Positions 54,508-64,000 of a stretch of 64,000 nt of DNA are shown piece by piece; position 1 is the stretch's first letter, and each line of letters starts with the position of its first letter. The stretch lies in contig NZ_JANINP010000006.1 in NCBI RefSeq assembly GCF_024508665.1, positions 1,230,001-1,294,000 on the forward strand, written 5' to 3'. A model generated the notes under the pieces. The model saw nothing but the letters and a program-made list of their open reading frames with translations. It made no database searches and was not told where the DNA came from. The position numbers and the translations under genes were made by a program. The stretch comes from Sphingomonas sp. (GTDB taxonomy: Bacteria; Pseudomonadota; Alphaproteobacteria; Sphingomonadales; Sphingomonadaceae).

Positions 54508-55259
54508 CGATCGATCTTGGCGGGCGCGTCGTCCTCCTGACCGGCGCCCTCGGATCGCTGGGCAGGGCCCAGGCCAGGCGCCTCGCCGAAGCGGGCGCAT
54601 CGCTCATCCTTCACGACCATCCCTCGAAGGCGGATCCGTCCTTCGCCAGGGAGCTTGCCGACCGATACGATACGCCATGCGCGTTCGTCGCTTTCGACCT
54701 CGGGGATCTCGCGCGCTCGAAGGACGAGGCCGCGGCGCTTTCCGACGCGCACGGCGGCATCGACATCCTCATCAACAATGCGGCGCTGATCGAGAACCGG
54801 CTGTTCGCCGAAACCACCATCGAGCAATATGAAGAGCAATTGCGCGTCAATGCCGCGGCCGCGTTCGCCTTGGCACAAGGCGTTGCTCCGGGCATGCGTA
54901 CCAAGGGGGGCGGGCGCATCATCAATTTCTGCTCGATCACGCTTAACGGACGCTGGACGGGCTACGCTCCGTACGTGATGTCCAAGGCTGCCCTGCACGG
55001 TCTGACCAAGGCGCTCGCGCGCGAGCTTGGTCCCGACAACATCCGGGTGAACGCGATCGCACCGGGCGCGGTCGTCTCGGATGCAGAAGCCCGCGTGTTC
55101 GGAGACCGCGCCGAGGAATATGCCTCCTGGGTACTCGACAATCAGTGCCTCAAGCGGCGCATCGAGCCGCACCATATCGCCGATGCCATCCTGTTCCTCG
55201 CGTCCGACCTTTCCGAAATGGTGAGCGGCACGATGCTCGACGTGACTGCTGGCTGGTGA
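54498..55259 (+). CDS. Short-chain dehydrogenase/reductase
   Basis: GGRVVLLTGALGSLGRAQARRLAEAGA, INNAA, YVMSKAALHGLTKALARELGPDNIRVNAIAPG. Confidence 0.93.
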   Translation: MPVTIDLGGRVVLLTGALGSLGRAQARRLAEAGASLILHDHPSKADPSFARELADRYDTPCAFVAFDLGDLARSKDEAAALSDAHGGIDILINNAALIENRLFAETTIEQYEEQLRVNAAAAFALAQGVAPGMRTKGGGRIINFCSITLNGRWTGYAPYVMSKAALHGLTKALARELGPDNIRVNAIAPGAVVSDAEARVFGDRAEEYASWVLDNQCLKRRIEPHHIADAILFLASDLSEMVSGTMLDVTAGW

Positions 55260-55534
55260 CGGCACACGAGCTTTAGTGCCGTCCTGGCGGGGTGTGTTCG
55301 ATCGGGTACAAGTTGATCTTTTCTCGCTCGTCTTATGGGTAAGGCAGCGGAGACCGGCTGGCTGCGGTCGTGCGCGCCAGGGCGCGCGTGATCAAATTTC
55401 GCAATTCTCGAAGCAGCGTGATGGATTTTCGCAGTCGGTGAAGGATTTTCACACGATGCGATGCGTGTCTGATGGCGTGGGCAGAGCGTGCTGGCGATGC
55501 GGGCGACGTTGGCTTCTCTCCGGCATCGGCTCGC

Positions 55535-56398
55535 CTATCCGCGTCCGCAGCGGACATAGCCGCCGAGCGCGGCGATAAGGCTGCGGCCGATCCGGTAGCT
55601 TGCCGCAAGATCGCCTTCGGCGGTCATCAGTCCGTCGAAATAGCTGGCGAGGCTTGCGATCTTGAGATCGAATACTTGCCGCAACTGCTTGTCGGGATTG
55701 CTGATCCAGCGGCCGTCATGGTCCTTGGCGACGACATAATAGCCAACGATCATCGCCCCGTAACGAAAGGCGAGGCGATTGACGATGTCGTTCCTGTCTG
55801 CCGTTGCGACCAATGGCGCAAGGCCGGCCGCTTGGGTCAGCTCCTGGGCTAGGTCGAACGCCATCGCGCAGGTCTTGCGCTGCAACGGACCCGACATCGG
55901 ACGCCGGTTCGACACCATGCCGCGCAACTCGCGGCGCTCGCCCGCGGTCAGGATGTCGTCGGCTTGCTTCAACCGCACGATGAGATTGGCGGCCGATCGC
56001 GCTAGCGCGTCGCGCAATTCCCTGGCCTGGACCTCGAGCGGCGCGACGTGATCCACGATCTCGCTGGTCGGCGCGACCTCGATCACCGTGCGGCAATAGG
56101 CCCCGAACTGACGTGTCTCGTCCGGGCTGACCAGCCGGTTGACGAGACCCTTGCCGCGCCCGGTGAGTGCGATCAGCTGGTCGGTGCTGCGCAGGATGAC
56201 GACCTGCCGGCTATATTGGCAGCAGATCCGCAACGCTTGCTGGATGGTCCTGAGCGCATCGCGCCGGTGGAGTTCGATCATCGTCGGATGCGCGATGACC
56301 GCGATGTTGGTCTTTCGCGCCCCGAGCCATCGCGCCAATTCGGGCTTTTCCAGGTAATTGGTGTCGATCACCCGGCGATCGAGATCGCGTTGGCTCAT
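55535..56398 (-). CDS. PIN-like domain protein (uncharacterised)
   Basis: RRVIDTNYL...TMIELHRRDAL...LVATADRNDIVNRLAFRYGAMIVGYYVV; acidic-residue pattern compatible with PIN fold. Confidence 0.55.
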   Translation of the reverse strand: MSQRDLDRRVIDTNYLEKPELARWLGARKTNIAVIAHPTMIELHRRDALRTIQQALRICCQYSRQVVILRSTDQLIALTGRGKGLVNRLVSPDETRQFGAYCRTVIEVAPTSEIVDHVAPLEVQARELRDALARSAANLIVRLKQADDILTAGERRELRGMVSNRRPMSGPLQRKTCAMAFDLAQELTQAAGLAPLVATADRNDIVNRLAFRYGAMIVGYYVVAKDHDGRWISNPDKQLRQVFDLKIASLASYFDGLMTAEGDLAASYRIGRSLIAALGGYVRCGRG

Positions 56399-56443
56399 GC
56401 GCGGCCGCTTTCGCCGATCGAGGCGGCGAGCGCCGGCCTTCCT

Positions 56444-57652
56444 TCAGGGGTTGTAGAATATCGCATCGAGCATGGCCGCGCGGCATTCCCATAACGGGCC
56501 GTCGCCGGTGTCGGGCTTGTCGACATTATACCAGTCGGCGGCGCGGATCGCCCCGACGACAAGGTCCCAATAGTTGTCGAGATCGAGTGCCCGCTTGGCG
56601 AACCCCAATTGCTTGGAGGCGGCCGCGATATTGGGCCCGCATACGCACAGGAATATGTCCGGGCGCTTCATCGCGAGCAGCCTCGACGCCGTCGCGACCC
56701 CGCCCGTCCGCTGCGAATGATCGAATGCCTTGCGGAACAATCGTACGAACCGGTCGTAATGCGCGCGCTCGACCTCGCCGCGTTGCGGGATGCTGTCGAG
56801 CGCACGCGCAAGCGAGCGGTCGTTCACCACTATCCGGTTCTTGAAATCGCCGGCGCCGCGCATCGACCCGAACCATCCCCAGTCGCGGTCGAGCTCGGAA
56901 TCGGTCTTGTCCTTCCTGCCGATGATCCCGGCGATCGCCTTGCGCCGCGCGACCGCAAGATCGTGGAACGACCTGACGCCGGCGAGCCAGGACTGGGCGA
57001 TCGCGAGAAGATCGAGGCTGGCCTCGATATCGTGATGCTCCGAATTGCGGATAGCGTCGGCGTAATCCTTCCATGCCATGGCCGCGAGCGGGAGCGACAG
57101 CGCCTTGATCGTGCCGGCCGGCACATCCGCCAGCGGGTCGCGCGGCAGGCGGGGTTTGGCAGCCGCACGCCGGTGGGCCAGCCTATATCGTGCGGCGAGG
57201 GCAGGGGTGACCGCCTCGCCCAAGGCGGCGCTGCGCTCTGCAAAGGCAAGCGCGTCGGCAAGCGGGCCCTCGTCCGCTTTTCCGGATATAAGGACTGCTG
57301 CCTCATGATTGCTGCCAAGGCCGCCACGCGTGAAGTTCGCGCTCCCGACAAGGGCCGCAGCGCGTTTGCCGGTGCGAAAGCCATAGACTTTGGGGTGATA
57401 GGTGCCGCCCGGAAACGCCGTCACGACACTCGCGCCCTTGATGCCGGTGAGCGCGTCGACCAGGTCCGGATCGGTCTGGGCGAAGGCGAGACCGAACGTC
57501 ACGGCACGAAATTTGGCGCGGTTTGCGAGGAGCAACGGGGTCAGATCGTTGGCCGTGCCCCAGGCAACGGCCCAATGATATTCGTCATGCTCCGCCATCA
57601 GCCGGGCGAGCGTCCGCTCGACCGCCTTTCCGTCCACAAACTCGATTTCCAT
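56444..57652 (-). CDS. PLD-family nuclease-like protein
   Basis: TYHPKVYGFRTGKRAAALVGSANFTRGGLGSNHEAAVL is an HxK...GSxNxTxGG PLD motif. Confidence 0.85.
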   Translation of the reverse strand: MEIEFVDGKAVERTLARLMAEHDEYHWAVAWGTANDLTPLLLANRAKFRAVTFGLAFAQTDPDLVDALTGIKGASVVTAFPGGTYHPKVYGFRTGKRAAALVGSANFTRGGLGSNHEAAVLISGKADEGPLADALAFAERSAALGEAVTPALAARYRLAHRRAAAKPRLPRDPLADVPAGTIKALSLPLAAMAWKDYADAIRNSEHHDIEASLDLLAIAQSWLAGVRSFHDLAVARRKAIAGIIGRKDKTDSELDRDWGWFGSMRGAGDFKNRIVVNDRSLARALDSIPQRGEVERAHYDRFVRLFRKAFDHSQRTGGVATASRLLAMKRPDIFLCVCGPNIAAASKQLGFAKRALDLDNYWDLVVGAIRAADWYNVDKPDTGDGPLWECRAAMLDAIFYNP

Positions 57653-57813
57653 CCGCTCCTGCTCCCCCTTGCATCACTCCCGCCCTATCCCTCTAGACGG
57701 GCGCTCGTGGTTCGCGCGAACTATCTGGTCCGAAACGGATGGAAGCCGGGACCTGTCGCCCGCCGCGTGCGAGCCGCATTCCATTGCCTGCCAGGATGCG
57801 GGCACCGGCCGGC

Positions 57814-58722
57814 TTAGATGCCGGGCAAATCGATGGACGTCTTTTCCGCTTGCTGGCGCAGAAGATCGCAAAATGCCTCGTCCGGGACCGGCTCGGCGAC
57901 CAGCGTGCAGATCGCGACTTCGCTCATGAGCTCGAATGCGAGCGGCCGTATCGCCAGCGAGCGCCGGTATCGGGCGGCGATCGCCTGGTCGACGATCGTG
58001 ATCGCCTTGCAGCCCGAAAGCATCATTTCGCAGGCCGCCAATTGCGTGCGCACCGTCGCCAGGACGCGCAACGGAACGGGCCGCGCTTGCGCCAAGGCAT
58101 TCTGCAATTTCAGCCGATAGGGGCTGTCCGGCGGCAGCGCGATGACGTCATGATCCGCAAGATCGGCGGTCTCGATCGCCGGCCTTTGTGCCAATAAATG
58201 ATCATGGGGCATGACCGCCACCATCGGCGTCGAGCGGAGCGATCGCCAGGCGATCGCCGCATCCGCATGGATCGGGACCGCGATGCCGAGATCGAACCGC
58301 CGGCGGCGCACGCCGTCGATAATGGCGGACGTGTTCAAGACGTCGAACTCGATCCCGGTATTCGGGTTCGCCGCAAGGTAGCGCCCGAGCGCGGGCGCCA
58401 CGATGGTTTCGGCGAAAGCCGGCATCGCTGCCACGCGCAATTGGCCAAAGCGCATGTCGCGCAACATGATCGCTCGTTCGCGGACGGCCGCCATGCCGAG
58501 ATAGACGCGCTCGATCTCGTCATAGAGCAATTGCGCCCGACGCGTCGGACGCACGCCGCGACCCACGCGCTCGAATAATGGAAACCCTATCTCGATCTCG
58601 AGATCGGCGACGAGATGGCTGATCGCCGGCTGGGTGACGCATAATTGCCGTGCCGCAGCCGACATGGATCGCAGCGCAACGGTCGCCCGGAAAGCCTCGA
58701 TCTGCCGATCGTTCAATCGCAT
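57814..58722 (-). CDS. LysR-family transcriptional regulator
   Basis: MRLNDRQIEAFRATVALRSMSAAARQLCVTQPAISHLVADLEIEIGFPLFERVGRGVRPT. Confidence 0.95.
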   Translation of the reverse strand: MRLNDRQIEAFRATVALRSMSAAARQLCVTQPAISHLVADLEIEIGFPLFERVGRGVRPTRRAQLLYDEIERVYLGMAAVRERAIMLRDMRFGQLRVAAMPAFAETIVAPALGRYLAANPNTGIEFDVLNTSAIIDGVRRRRFDLGIAVPIHADAAIAWRSLRSTPMVAVMPHDHLLAQRPAIETADLADHDVIALPPDSPYRLKLQNALAQARPVPLRVLATVRTQLAACEMMLSGCKAITIVDQAIAARYRRSLAIRPLAFELMSEVAICTLVAEPVPDEAFCDLLRQQAEKTSIDLPGI

Positions 58723-58804
58723 AAGCGCTATATGCGAACTTCTTATAATAACATGTCAAGGAATAAATTGTCCTTAGATATTGGTCGGCGCTACCCATGA
58801 GTTC

Positions 58805-59581
58805 ATGGCTGCGCCGCTCTTCCTGCCGCTCCTTGCGATCGCTTTCGCCGGCGCCTTTGCGCAGTCCTCGACCGGCGTCGGGTTCGGCGTGGTTGCAGGC
58901 CCCTTTCTGGTCAGGGCGCATGGCTATGAACGCGCCATCGCCGAAACCGTCCTGTTCAGCCTGCTCGTGGCCCTTATCTCGGCCGCGCGGCAATTCGCGC
59001 ACCGCGACACCCGGGCGACGCGTTCGCTGCTGCTGACCTTGCCGGTGGGCGTGCTGCTCGGCGGCATTGCCCTTCGACTGGTCCCGCAGCGGCTCATCAC
59101 CCTGATCTTCGGACTGATATTGTCCGCGCTTGGCTGCCTCCTGCTGGTGCGTTCGGTGGCTGGCACGCCGCGCGCGGCACTGGACGAGCGTTGTGAGGCG
59201 CGTGGCGCCGGTACCCGGCGGCTCGCGATCGGCGGTGTCGCGGCCGGGGCGGCGGCCTTGCTCTTTGCCGCACCCGGCCCTGCCGCTGCCTGGGGGCTGG
59301 CGGGCAAGGGGCTGCCGGCGGATGCCGTGCGAGGCACGCTTGCCGCCTATTTTGTCGCCGCATACGGCCTCATCCTCGTCACCCTTGCGGCGACCGGCGC
59401 GATGGCGGGGCTGGACTGGATCTTCATCGGCGCGGCCGCTGGCGCGAGCGGCCTCGGCGCGGTCGGCGGTCTCATCACCGGCAAGCGATTTTCCGCCGGC
59501 CTCCTCGATGCCGCGATCGCCCTGGTCGTCGCTGCCTCCGGGCTCATGATGCTCAGTCCCTTGTTGCGGGAGGTCCTATGA
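58805..59581 (+). CDS. TauE/SafE (TSUP) family permease
   Basis: AGAFAQSSTGVGFGVVAGPFLV and multiple TM segments with GGLITGKRFSAGLL. Confidence 0.8.
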   Translation: MAAPLFLPLLAIAFAGAFAQSSTGVGFGVVAGPFLVRAHGYERAIAETVLFSLLVALISAARQFAHRDTRATRSLLLTLPVGVLLGGIALRLVPQRLITLIFGLILSALGCLLLVRSVAGTPRAALDERCEARGAGTRRLAIGGVAAGAAALLFAAPGPAAAWGLAGKGLPADAVRGTLAAYFVAAYGLILVTLAATGAMAGLDWIFIGAAAGASGLGAVGGLITGKRFSAGLLDAAIALVVAASGLMMLSPLLREVL

Positions 59582-60672
59582 CATCCGCGACACTCGAGGC
59601 GCGGCTCGCCGCCCTCCCGCGCGTCCGGTTCCTGCCCTGGGCGACGCCGATCGAACCGCAGCCGGGCCTGAGCCGCCTTCTCGGCATCGATCTCTTGATC
59701 AAGCGCGACGATCTCACCGGCCTCGCCTTTGGCGGCAACAAGGTCAGGCAACTCGAATTCTATTTCGGCAAGGCCATCGCCGAGGGCGCCGATACCGCGC
59801 TCATCACCGGCGCCGTCCAGTCCAATTATGTTCGCGTCGCCGCGGCCTGCGCGGCGCGGCTCGGCATGCATTGCCATATCCAGCTCGAGGAACGCGTAAG
59901 CGGCGTCGACCAGACCTACCGCTCCTCGGGCAATGTCCTGTTGAGCCGGTTGCTGGGAGCTGTCCTCCATAGCTACCCGGCGGGCGAAGACGAGGAAGGC
60001 GCGGATCGCCGGCTTGGCGAGATCGCGGCGGAACTCGAGCGGGAAGGGCGCCGCCCGTTCGTCATCCCGCTCGGCGCCGGGCAGCCGCCGACCGGCGCGC
60101 TCGGCTATGTCTGCTGCGCACTGGAACTGCTCGGCCAGGCGCGCGACTTCGATCGCGTCGTCATCGCCTCTGGCAGTGGCCACAGCCATGCCGGCCTGTT
60201 GTTCGGGTTGCGCTTCCTAGGATGGCGCGGTCCCGTCCATGGGATGTGCGTGAGGCGCGGCGCGGCGCTCCAGCAGGAGCGCATCCTTCGCCATTGCAGC
60301 CAGCTGAGCGTGATCGTCGGTGACGGCGCGACCATCGGGCCCGAGGACGTTCTCCTCCATGACGACGTCCTGTCGCCCGGTTACGGTGTCGTGAACCCCG
60401 AGGTCGAACGCGCCATCCGTGCCTGCGCGTCGCTCGACGGCCTCCTGGTCGACCCGGTCTATACCGGACGCGCGATGGCGGGGCTGATGCATTGCGTCGC
60501 CGATGGCACGATCACGTCCGGCGACCGTGTCCTCTTCGTCCATACAGGGGGTCTCCCGGCCTTGTTCGGCTATGCCCGGGACCTCGGGCCGCTGCTTACG
60601 CCAAGGGATGGCGCCTTCCTCAGCGCCGGACGGTCGGGTCCGCCTCTTCCGATGGGTGCCGCGTCACGATGA
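59578..60672 (+). CDS. D-cysteine desulfhydrase / ACC-deaminase-family PLP enzyme
   Basis: LLIKRDDLTGLAFGGNKVRQLEF, GAVQSNYVRVAAACAARLGM, ASGSGHSHAGLLFG, DPVYTGRAMAGL. Confidence 0.88.
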   Translation: MTSATLEARLAALPRVRFLPWATPIEPQPGLSRLLGIDLLIKRDDLTGLAFGGNKVRQLEFYFGKAIAEGADTALITGAVQSNYVRVAAACAARLGMHCHIQLEERVSGVDQTYRSSGNVLLSRLLGAVLHSYPAGEDEEGADRRLGEIAAELEREGRRPFVIPLGAGQPPTGALGYVCCALELLGQARDFDRVVIASGSGHSHAGLLFGLRFLGWRGPVHGMCVRRGAALQQERILRHCSQLSVIVGDGATIGPEDVLLHDDVLSPGYGVVNPEVERAIRACASLDGLLVDPVYTGRAMAGLMHCVADGTITSGDRVLFVHTGGLPALFGYARDLGPLLTPRDGAFLSAGRSGPPLPMGAASR

Positions 60673-61577
60673 GGCCGCTCCTTCTCGTCCTTCTCTTGTG
60701 CTCGGGTTGTGCGAGCGCGGATGCGGGCGAGACGGCGATCGCCCGCATCCGGCGCACCGGCGTCGTGACCATCGGGTATCGCGAAGCCGCCATTCCCTTT
60801 TCCTTTCGCGACCGCGATGGCCAACCGGCCGGTTATTCGGTCGATCTGTGCCGGCGCGTCGTCGATCGGCTGCGCCACGCGCTCGCCATGCCGGCAATCG
60901 GCATCCGCTACACGCCGGTCACGCCGGCAACGCGGATTCCGCTGGTCGCCAATGGCGGCATCGATCTTGAATGCGGAACCACGACCAACACGCCACAACG
61001 CGCCCGGCAAGTGGCGTTCGCCTATACGCATTTCATCGCCGGCATGACATTCGTCGCGCGTGCCGATGCCGGCCTCGCCTCGCTTGGCGACCTGCGCGGC
61101 AAGATTGTCGCAAGCAACGCGGGCTCGACCAGCATCGAGCGGCTTTACGCGCTCAACCGGACGGCGGGGCTCGGGCTCACCATCCTGACCGCACGGGATG
61201 TCGGCCAGGGCTTTCTCCTCATGACCACCGGACGCGCGGCGGCTTTCTTCAACGATGATGTCGTGCTGGACGCGCTGGTCGCCAATGCGCAGGATGGTCA
61301 TACCTATCGCATCTCGGCCCAATCGCTGTCGGTCGAGCCCTATGCGATCATGCTCCCCAAGGGCGATCCCCAATTCCAGCGCCTGGTCGACGACGCGTTG
61401 CAGCGGGAATTTGCCAGCGGCGCTGCCGCAGCCCTCTATCACCACTGGTTCGAGCGGTTAGTCGGGCCGCGCCGGATCAATCTCGCCATGCCGATGAGCG
61501 CGGCACTGCGCCGCGCCTTTGCCAATCCGGCGGCCGTGTCGCGGCGGTCTGACATGCCTGTCGAACAGCGGCCATAG
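60669..61577 (+). CDS. Amino-acid (cystine-type) ABC transporter substrate-binding protein
   Basis: IRRTGVVTIGYREAAIPFSFRDRDGQPAGYSVDLCRRVVD, ECGTTTNTPQRARQVAF; 4-nt overlap with preceding gene. Confidence 0.88.
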   Translation: MRPLLLVLLLCSGCASADAGETAIARIRRTGVVTIGYREAAIPFSFRDRDGQPAGYSVDLCRRVVDRLRHALAMPAIGIRYTPVTPATRIPLVANGGIDLECGTTTNTPQRARQVAFAYTHFIAGMTFVARADAGLASLGDLRGKIVASNAGSTSIERLYALNRTAGLGLTILTARDVGQGFLLMTTGRAAAFFNDDVVLDALVANAQDGHTYRISAQSLSVEPYAIMLPKGDPQFQRLVDDALQREFASGAAAALYHHWFERLVGPRRINLAMPMSAALRRAFANPAAVSRRSDMPVEQRP

Positions 61578-61580
61578 GCG

Positions 61581-62318
61581 ATGCGATACCAATGGAACTG
61601 GTCGGTCTTCCTCGAAGCCTCTCCCGAAGGCACGCAGACCTATGCCGGCCTCTTGATGTCCGGCCTTGCCTGGACGGTGCTGACAGCGCTCGTCGCCTGG
61701 GCGATCGCCTTCGTCCTGGGGTCGGCGATCGGCGTCGCCCGCTCGCTGCCCCGGCGCCCGATATTGGCGTCGGCGGCTGCCGCCTATGTGGAATTGTTCC
61801 GCAACGTCCCGCTCCTTCTCCAATTGTTCCTCTGGTATTTCGTCCTGCCCGAGCTCTTGCCCGAACCGTTGGCCGGATGGGTCAAGCACCTGCCCTATGG
61901 TTCCTTCTGGACGACGGCTCTGGGCCTCGGTCTCTACATGGCCTCGCGCCTAGCCGAACAGGTACGCGCCGGTCTCGCCGCGGTGGGCGCAGGGCAGTTC
62001 GCGGCAGCGCGCGCGCTCGGGCTTGGCACCGCGCAGATCTACTGGCGCGTCGCCATGCCGCAAGCGTACCGGATCATCTTGCCCACGCTCACGTCCGAGT
62101 TCCTGAACACGATCAAGAACAGTTCGGTGGGGCTCGGCATCGGTCTGCTCGAACTGACCGCGCGCGCCCAATCGATCCAGGAATATTCCTCGCAAGTGTT
62201 CGAGGCCTTTGCCGCGGCCACCATCCTCTATCTCTTGCTCAACGCCCTTGTCACCGCCGCCGGGCGCGCGCTGGAGAAGAGGATCGCCATCCCGGGGATG
62301 GAGGCGGTGCTGCGATGA
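61581..62318 (+). CDS. Polar amino-acid ABC transporter permease
   Basis: AYVELFRNVPLLLQLFLWYF, RALGLGTAQIYWRVAMPQAYRIILP. Confidence 0.93.
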   Translation: MRYQWNWSVFLEASPEGTQTYAGLLMSGLAWTVLTALVAWAIAFVLGSAIGVARSLPRRPILASAAAAYVELFRNVPLLLQLFLWYFVLPELLPEPLAGWVKHLPYGSFWTTALGLGLYMASRLAEQVRAGLAAVGAGQFAAARALGLGTAQIYWRVAMPQAYRIILPTLTSEFLNTIKNSSVGLGIGLLELTARAQSIQEYSSQVFEAFAAATILYLLLNALVTAAGRALEKRIAIPGMEAVLR

Positions 62319-63010
62319 CGCTCGATTTCTCGATCATCGGGGTCTCCTTTCCCTATCTGTTCCTCGACGGGATGCGGCTTACCCTCGAGCTGACGATCGT
62401 CGGCGCCTCGGGCGGGCTGGTGCTCGGCACGCTGGTCGCGCTGCTGCGCGGCTCGCGCCGTCGCCTGGTCCGGTTGGGAGCGACGCTCTACGTCGACGTC
62501 CTTCGGGCACTGCCCCTCATCCTGATCATCTTCTGGTTCTATTTTCTCGCGCCCTTCGTCGCGGCCGCCCTGATGGGCGGCGGCACGCCGCCCGCCATCG
62601 GCGCGTTCACGTCCGCCATCCTCGCCCTAATCCTCTTCGAAGGCGCTTATTTCTGCGAGATCGTGCGGGCCGGCATCCAGGCCGTCCCCAGCGGCCAGGT
62701 CCGGGCCGCGCTCGCGCTTGGGCTGTCGCCGGCAAGAACGATGCTGCTCATCGTCCTTCCCCAGGCCTTTCGCCACGTCGTCCCGATCCTCCTGACCCAG
62801 GTGATCGTGCTGTTCCAGGACACGTCGCTCGTCTCGGTCATTTCCCTCACCGATTTTCTCGGTGCGGCCTCCAATGTCGCCGAGCGTGACGGACATATCG
62901 TCGAACTCTATCTGACGGCAGCGCTCACCTATTTCACGATCTGCCTGTCGCTCTCCCTCGTCGTCAGGCGCCAGCAGCGGCGCCTGGCCGTTCGCGCCCG
63001 CATAGGATGA
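62315..63010 (+). CDS. Polar amino-acid ABC transporter permease
   Basis: [68 protein letters not shown]. Confidence 0.93.
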   Translation: MTLDFSIIGVSFPYLFLDGMRLTLELTIVGASGGLVLGTLVALLRGSRRRLVRLGATLYVDVLRALPLILIIFWFYFLAPFVAAALMGGGTPPAIGAFTSAILALILFEGAYFCEIVRAGIQAVPSGQVRAALALGLSPARTMLLIVLPQAFRHVVPILLTQVIVLFQDTSLVSVISLTDFLGAASNVAERDGHIVELYLTAALTYFTICLSLSLVVRRQQRRLAVRARIG

Positions 63011-63798
63011 CGCCGATGTCCCGACCGTCCCTGACCTATCCGGGCAAGACAGCCGCCTCGGCAGAACGGCCGATGATAGAATTGGCCGGCGTCGACAAAT
63101 GGTTCGGTACGTTCCAGGTGCTCAAGGGGTGTTCGGCAACCGTGGCGCGCGGCGAGGTCGTCGTCCTGTGCGGCCCTTCGGGCTCCGGCAAATCGACCCT
63201 CATCAAATGTATCAACGCGCTCGAGCCGGTGAGCGGAGGGAACATCACACTGGACGGAGAGCCGGCGACCGGCGCAGGCGACCTGCCCCGGTTGCGCGCG
63301 CGCGTCGGCATGGTCTTTCAGCAATTCGAACTCTTCTCCCACCTGCGGATCATCGACAATCTCTGCCTCGCCCAGCAGAAAGTGTTGAAGCGCAGCCGCG
63401 CGGAAGCGGAAGCGCGGTCGGACGACCTCCTCCAAAGGTTCGGTCTCCTCGATCATCGCCGCAAATATCCCGCCCAGCTTTCCGGAGGGCAGCAGCAGCG
63501 CGTCGCCATCGCCAGGGCGCTCGCCATGGATCCCGTCGCCATGCTGTTCGATGAGCCCACCTCCGCGCTCGATCCCGAAATGGTCGGTGAGGTGCTCGAT
63601 GTCATGGTCGGCCTCGCCACGAGCGGCATGACGATGATGGTCGTGACTCACGAAATGGGGTTCGCTCGCAAGGTCGCCGACAGGATCCTCTTCATGGACC
63701 GGGGCGAGATCGTCGAGGAGGCAACCGCGCAGGACTTCTTCGAACGGCCCAAAAGCCTCCGGGCGGCGGAATTCATCAAGAGCATCGGGGCGGGATGA
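63007..63798 (+). CDS. Polar amino-acid ABC transporter ATPase
   Basis: [52 protein letters not shown]. Confidence 0.96.
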   Translation: MTPMSRPSLTYPGKTAASAERPMIELAGVDKWFGTFQVLKGCSATVARGEVVVLCGPSGSGKSTLIKCINALEPVSGGNITLDGEPATGAGDLPRLRARVGMVFQQFELFSHLRIIDNLCLAQQKVLKRSRAEAEARSDDLLQRFGLLDHRRKYPAQLSGGQQQRVAIARALAMDPVAMLFDEPTSALDPEMVGEVLDVMVGLATSGMTMMVVTHEMGFARKVADRILFMDRGEIVEEATAQDFFERPKSLRAAEFIKSIGAG

Positions 63799-64000
63799 TG
63801 GGCGGGCCCTGGCAGGACGATGCGGCTTTCGCGTTTGGCGATCTCGTGGCCGCGGGCGCCATCGCCGAGCAATGGCGGCGGAGCGGCACGTTCCTTCTTG
63901 CGGGGCTGTGCGGCCCCCAGGGGTCGGGCAAATCCACGACCGCCGCGCGGCTGGTGGAGCGTCTTGGCGGACACGGCCTGCGTGCGATCGTATGCGCACT
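63795..64000 (+). CDS. P-loop kinase-like protein (glycerate-kinase-like), 3' truncated by window edge
   Basis: [26 protein letters not shown]-loop; frame open to end. Confidence 0.55.
   Translation, partial: MMGGPWQDDAAFAFGDLVAAGAIAEQWRRSGTFLLAGLCGPQGSGKSTTAARLVERLGGHGLRAIVCA

Noticed and set aside
53215-54600. 461-aa minus-strand ORF antisense to the enolase-superfamily gene
   Set aside because: Shadow ORF; sense strand has conserved motifs.
55400-55460. Short direct repeat GATTTTCGCA / GATTTTCACA upstream of the PIN-like gene end
   Set aside because: Only two short imperfect copies, within chance expectation.
1-64000. CRISPR array, prophage, integrase or IS transposase
   Set aside because: No regularly spaced repeats, no transposase/integrase ORF and no phage structural genes recognised, despite looking because of the FseA-like gene.
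1-64000. tRNA/rRNA genes as integration sites
   Set aside because: No cloverleaf or rRNA signature noticed by eye; a dedicated scan was not possible.

Overview
GC-rich alphaproteobacterial window that looks like a sphingomonad-type accessory/carbohydrate-utilisation region; taxonomy is inference and no rRNA or tRNA was seen. Main content: (1) five FecI sigma / FecR anti-sigma / STN-TonB receptor sets (6.2-10.6, 10.8-20.0 and 34.8-45.0 kb), mixed with glycoside hydrolases (GH78, GH43-like, GH2, GH172/DUF2961) and a sugar-acid catabolic group (enolase superfamily, SDR, XylX-like FAH). The five receptors share an unusual set of conserved cysteine pairs. (2) A series of intact and decayed toxin-antitoxin modules at 1.3-5.7, 39.5-40.2 and 45-49 kb. 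(3) A probable hfaA-hfaB-hfaD holdfast-anchor/curli-like operon (28.5 to 24.0 kb, minus strand) with a 1002-aa repetitive HfaD-like protein. (4) Divergent from it, a luxI homologue overlapping a DUF6499/DUF2285 gene. That gene is split by a +1 frame change exactly at TTT-C, matching the published UUU to UUC tRNA-Phe slippage that makes the excision activator FseA in Mesorhizobium ICEMlSymR7A. This is the strongest hunt result. (5) Uncharacterised pairs: a 59-aa ORF plus an ART-like protein (48.2-49.0 kb), and a PLD-nuclease plus PIN-like pair (55.5-57.7 kb). (6) A D-cysteine/cystine uptake and desulfhydration cluster at the right end. All calls were made by reading the sequence and ORF track; no database search or structure prediction was run.
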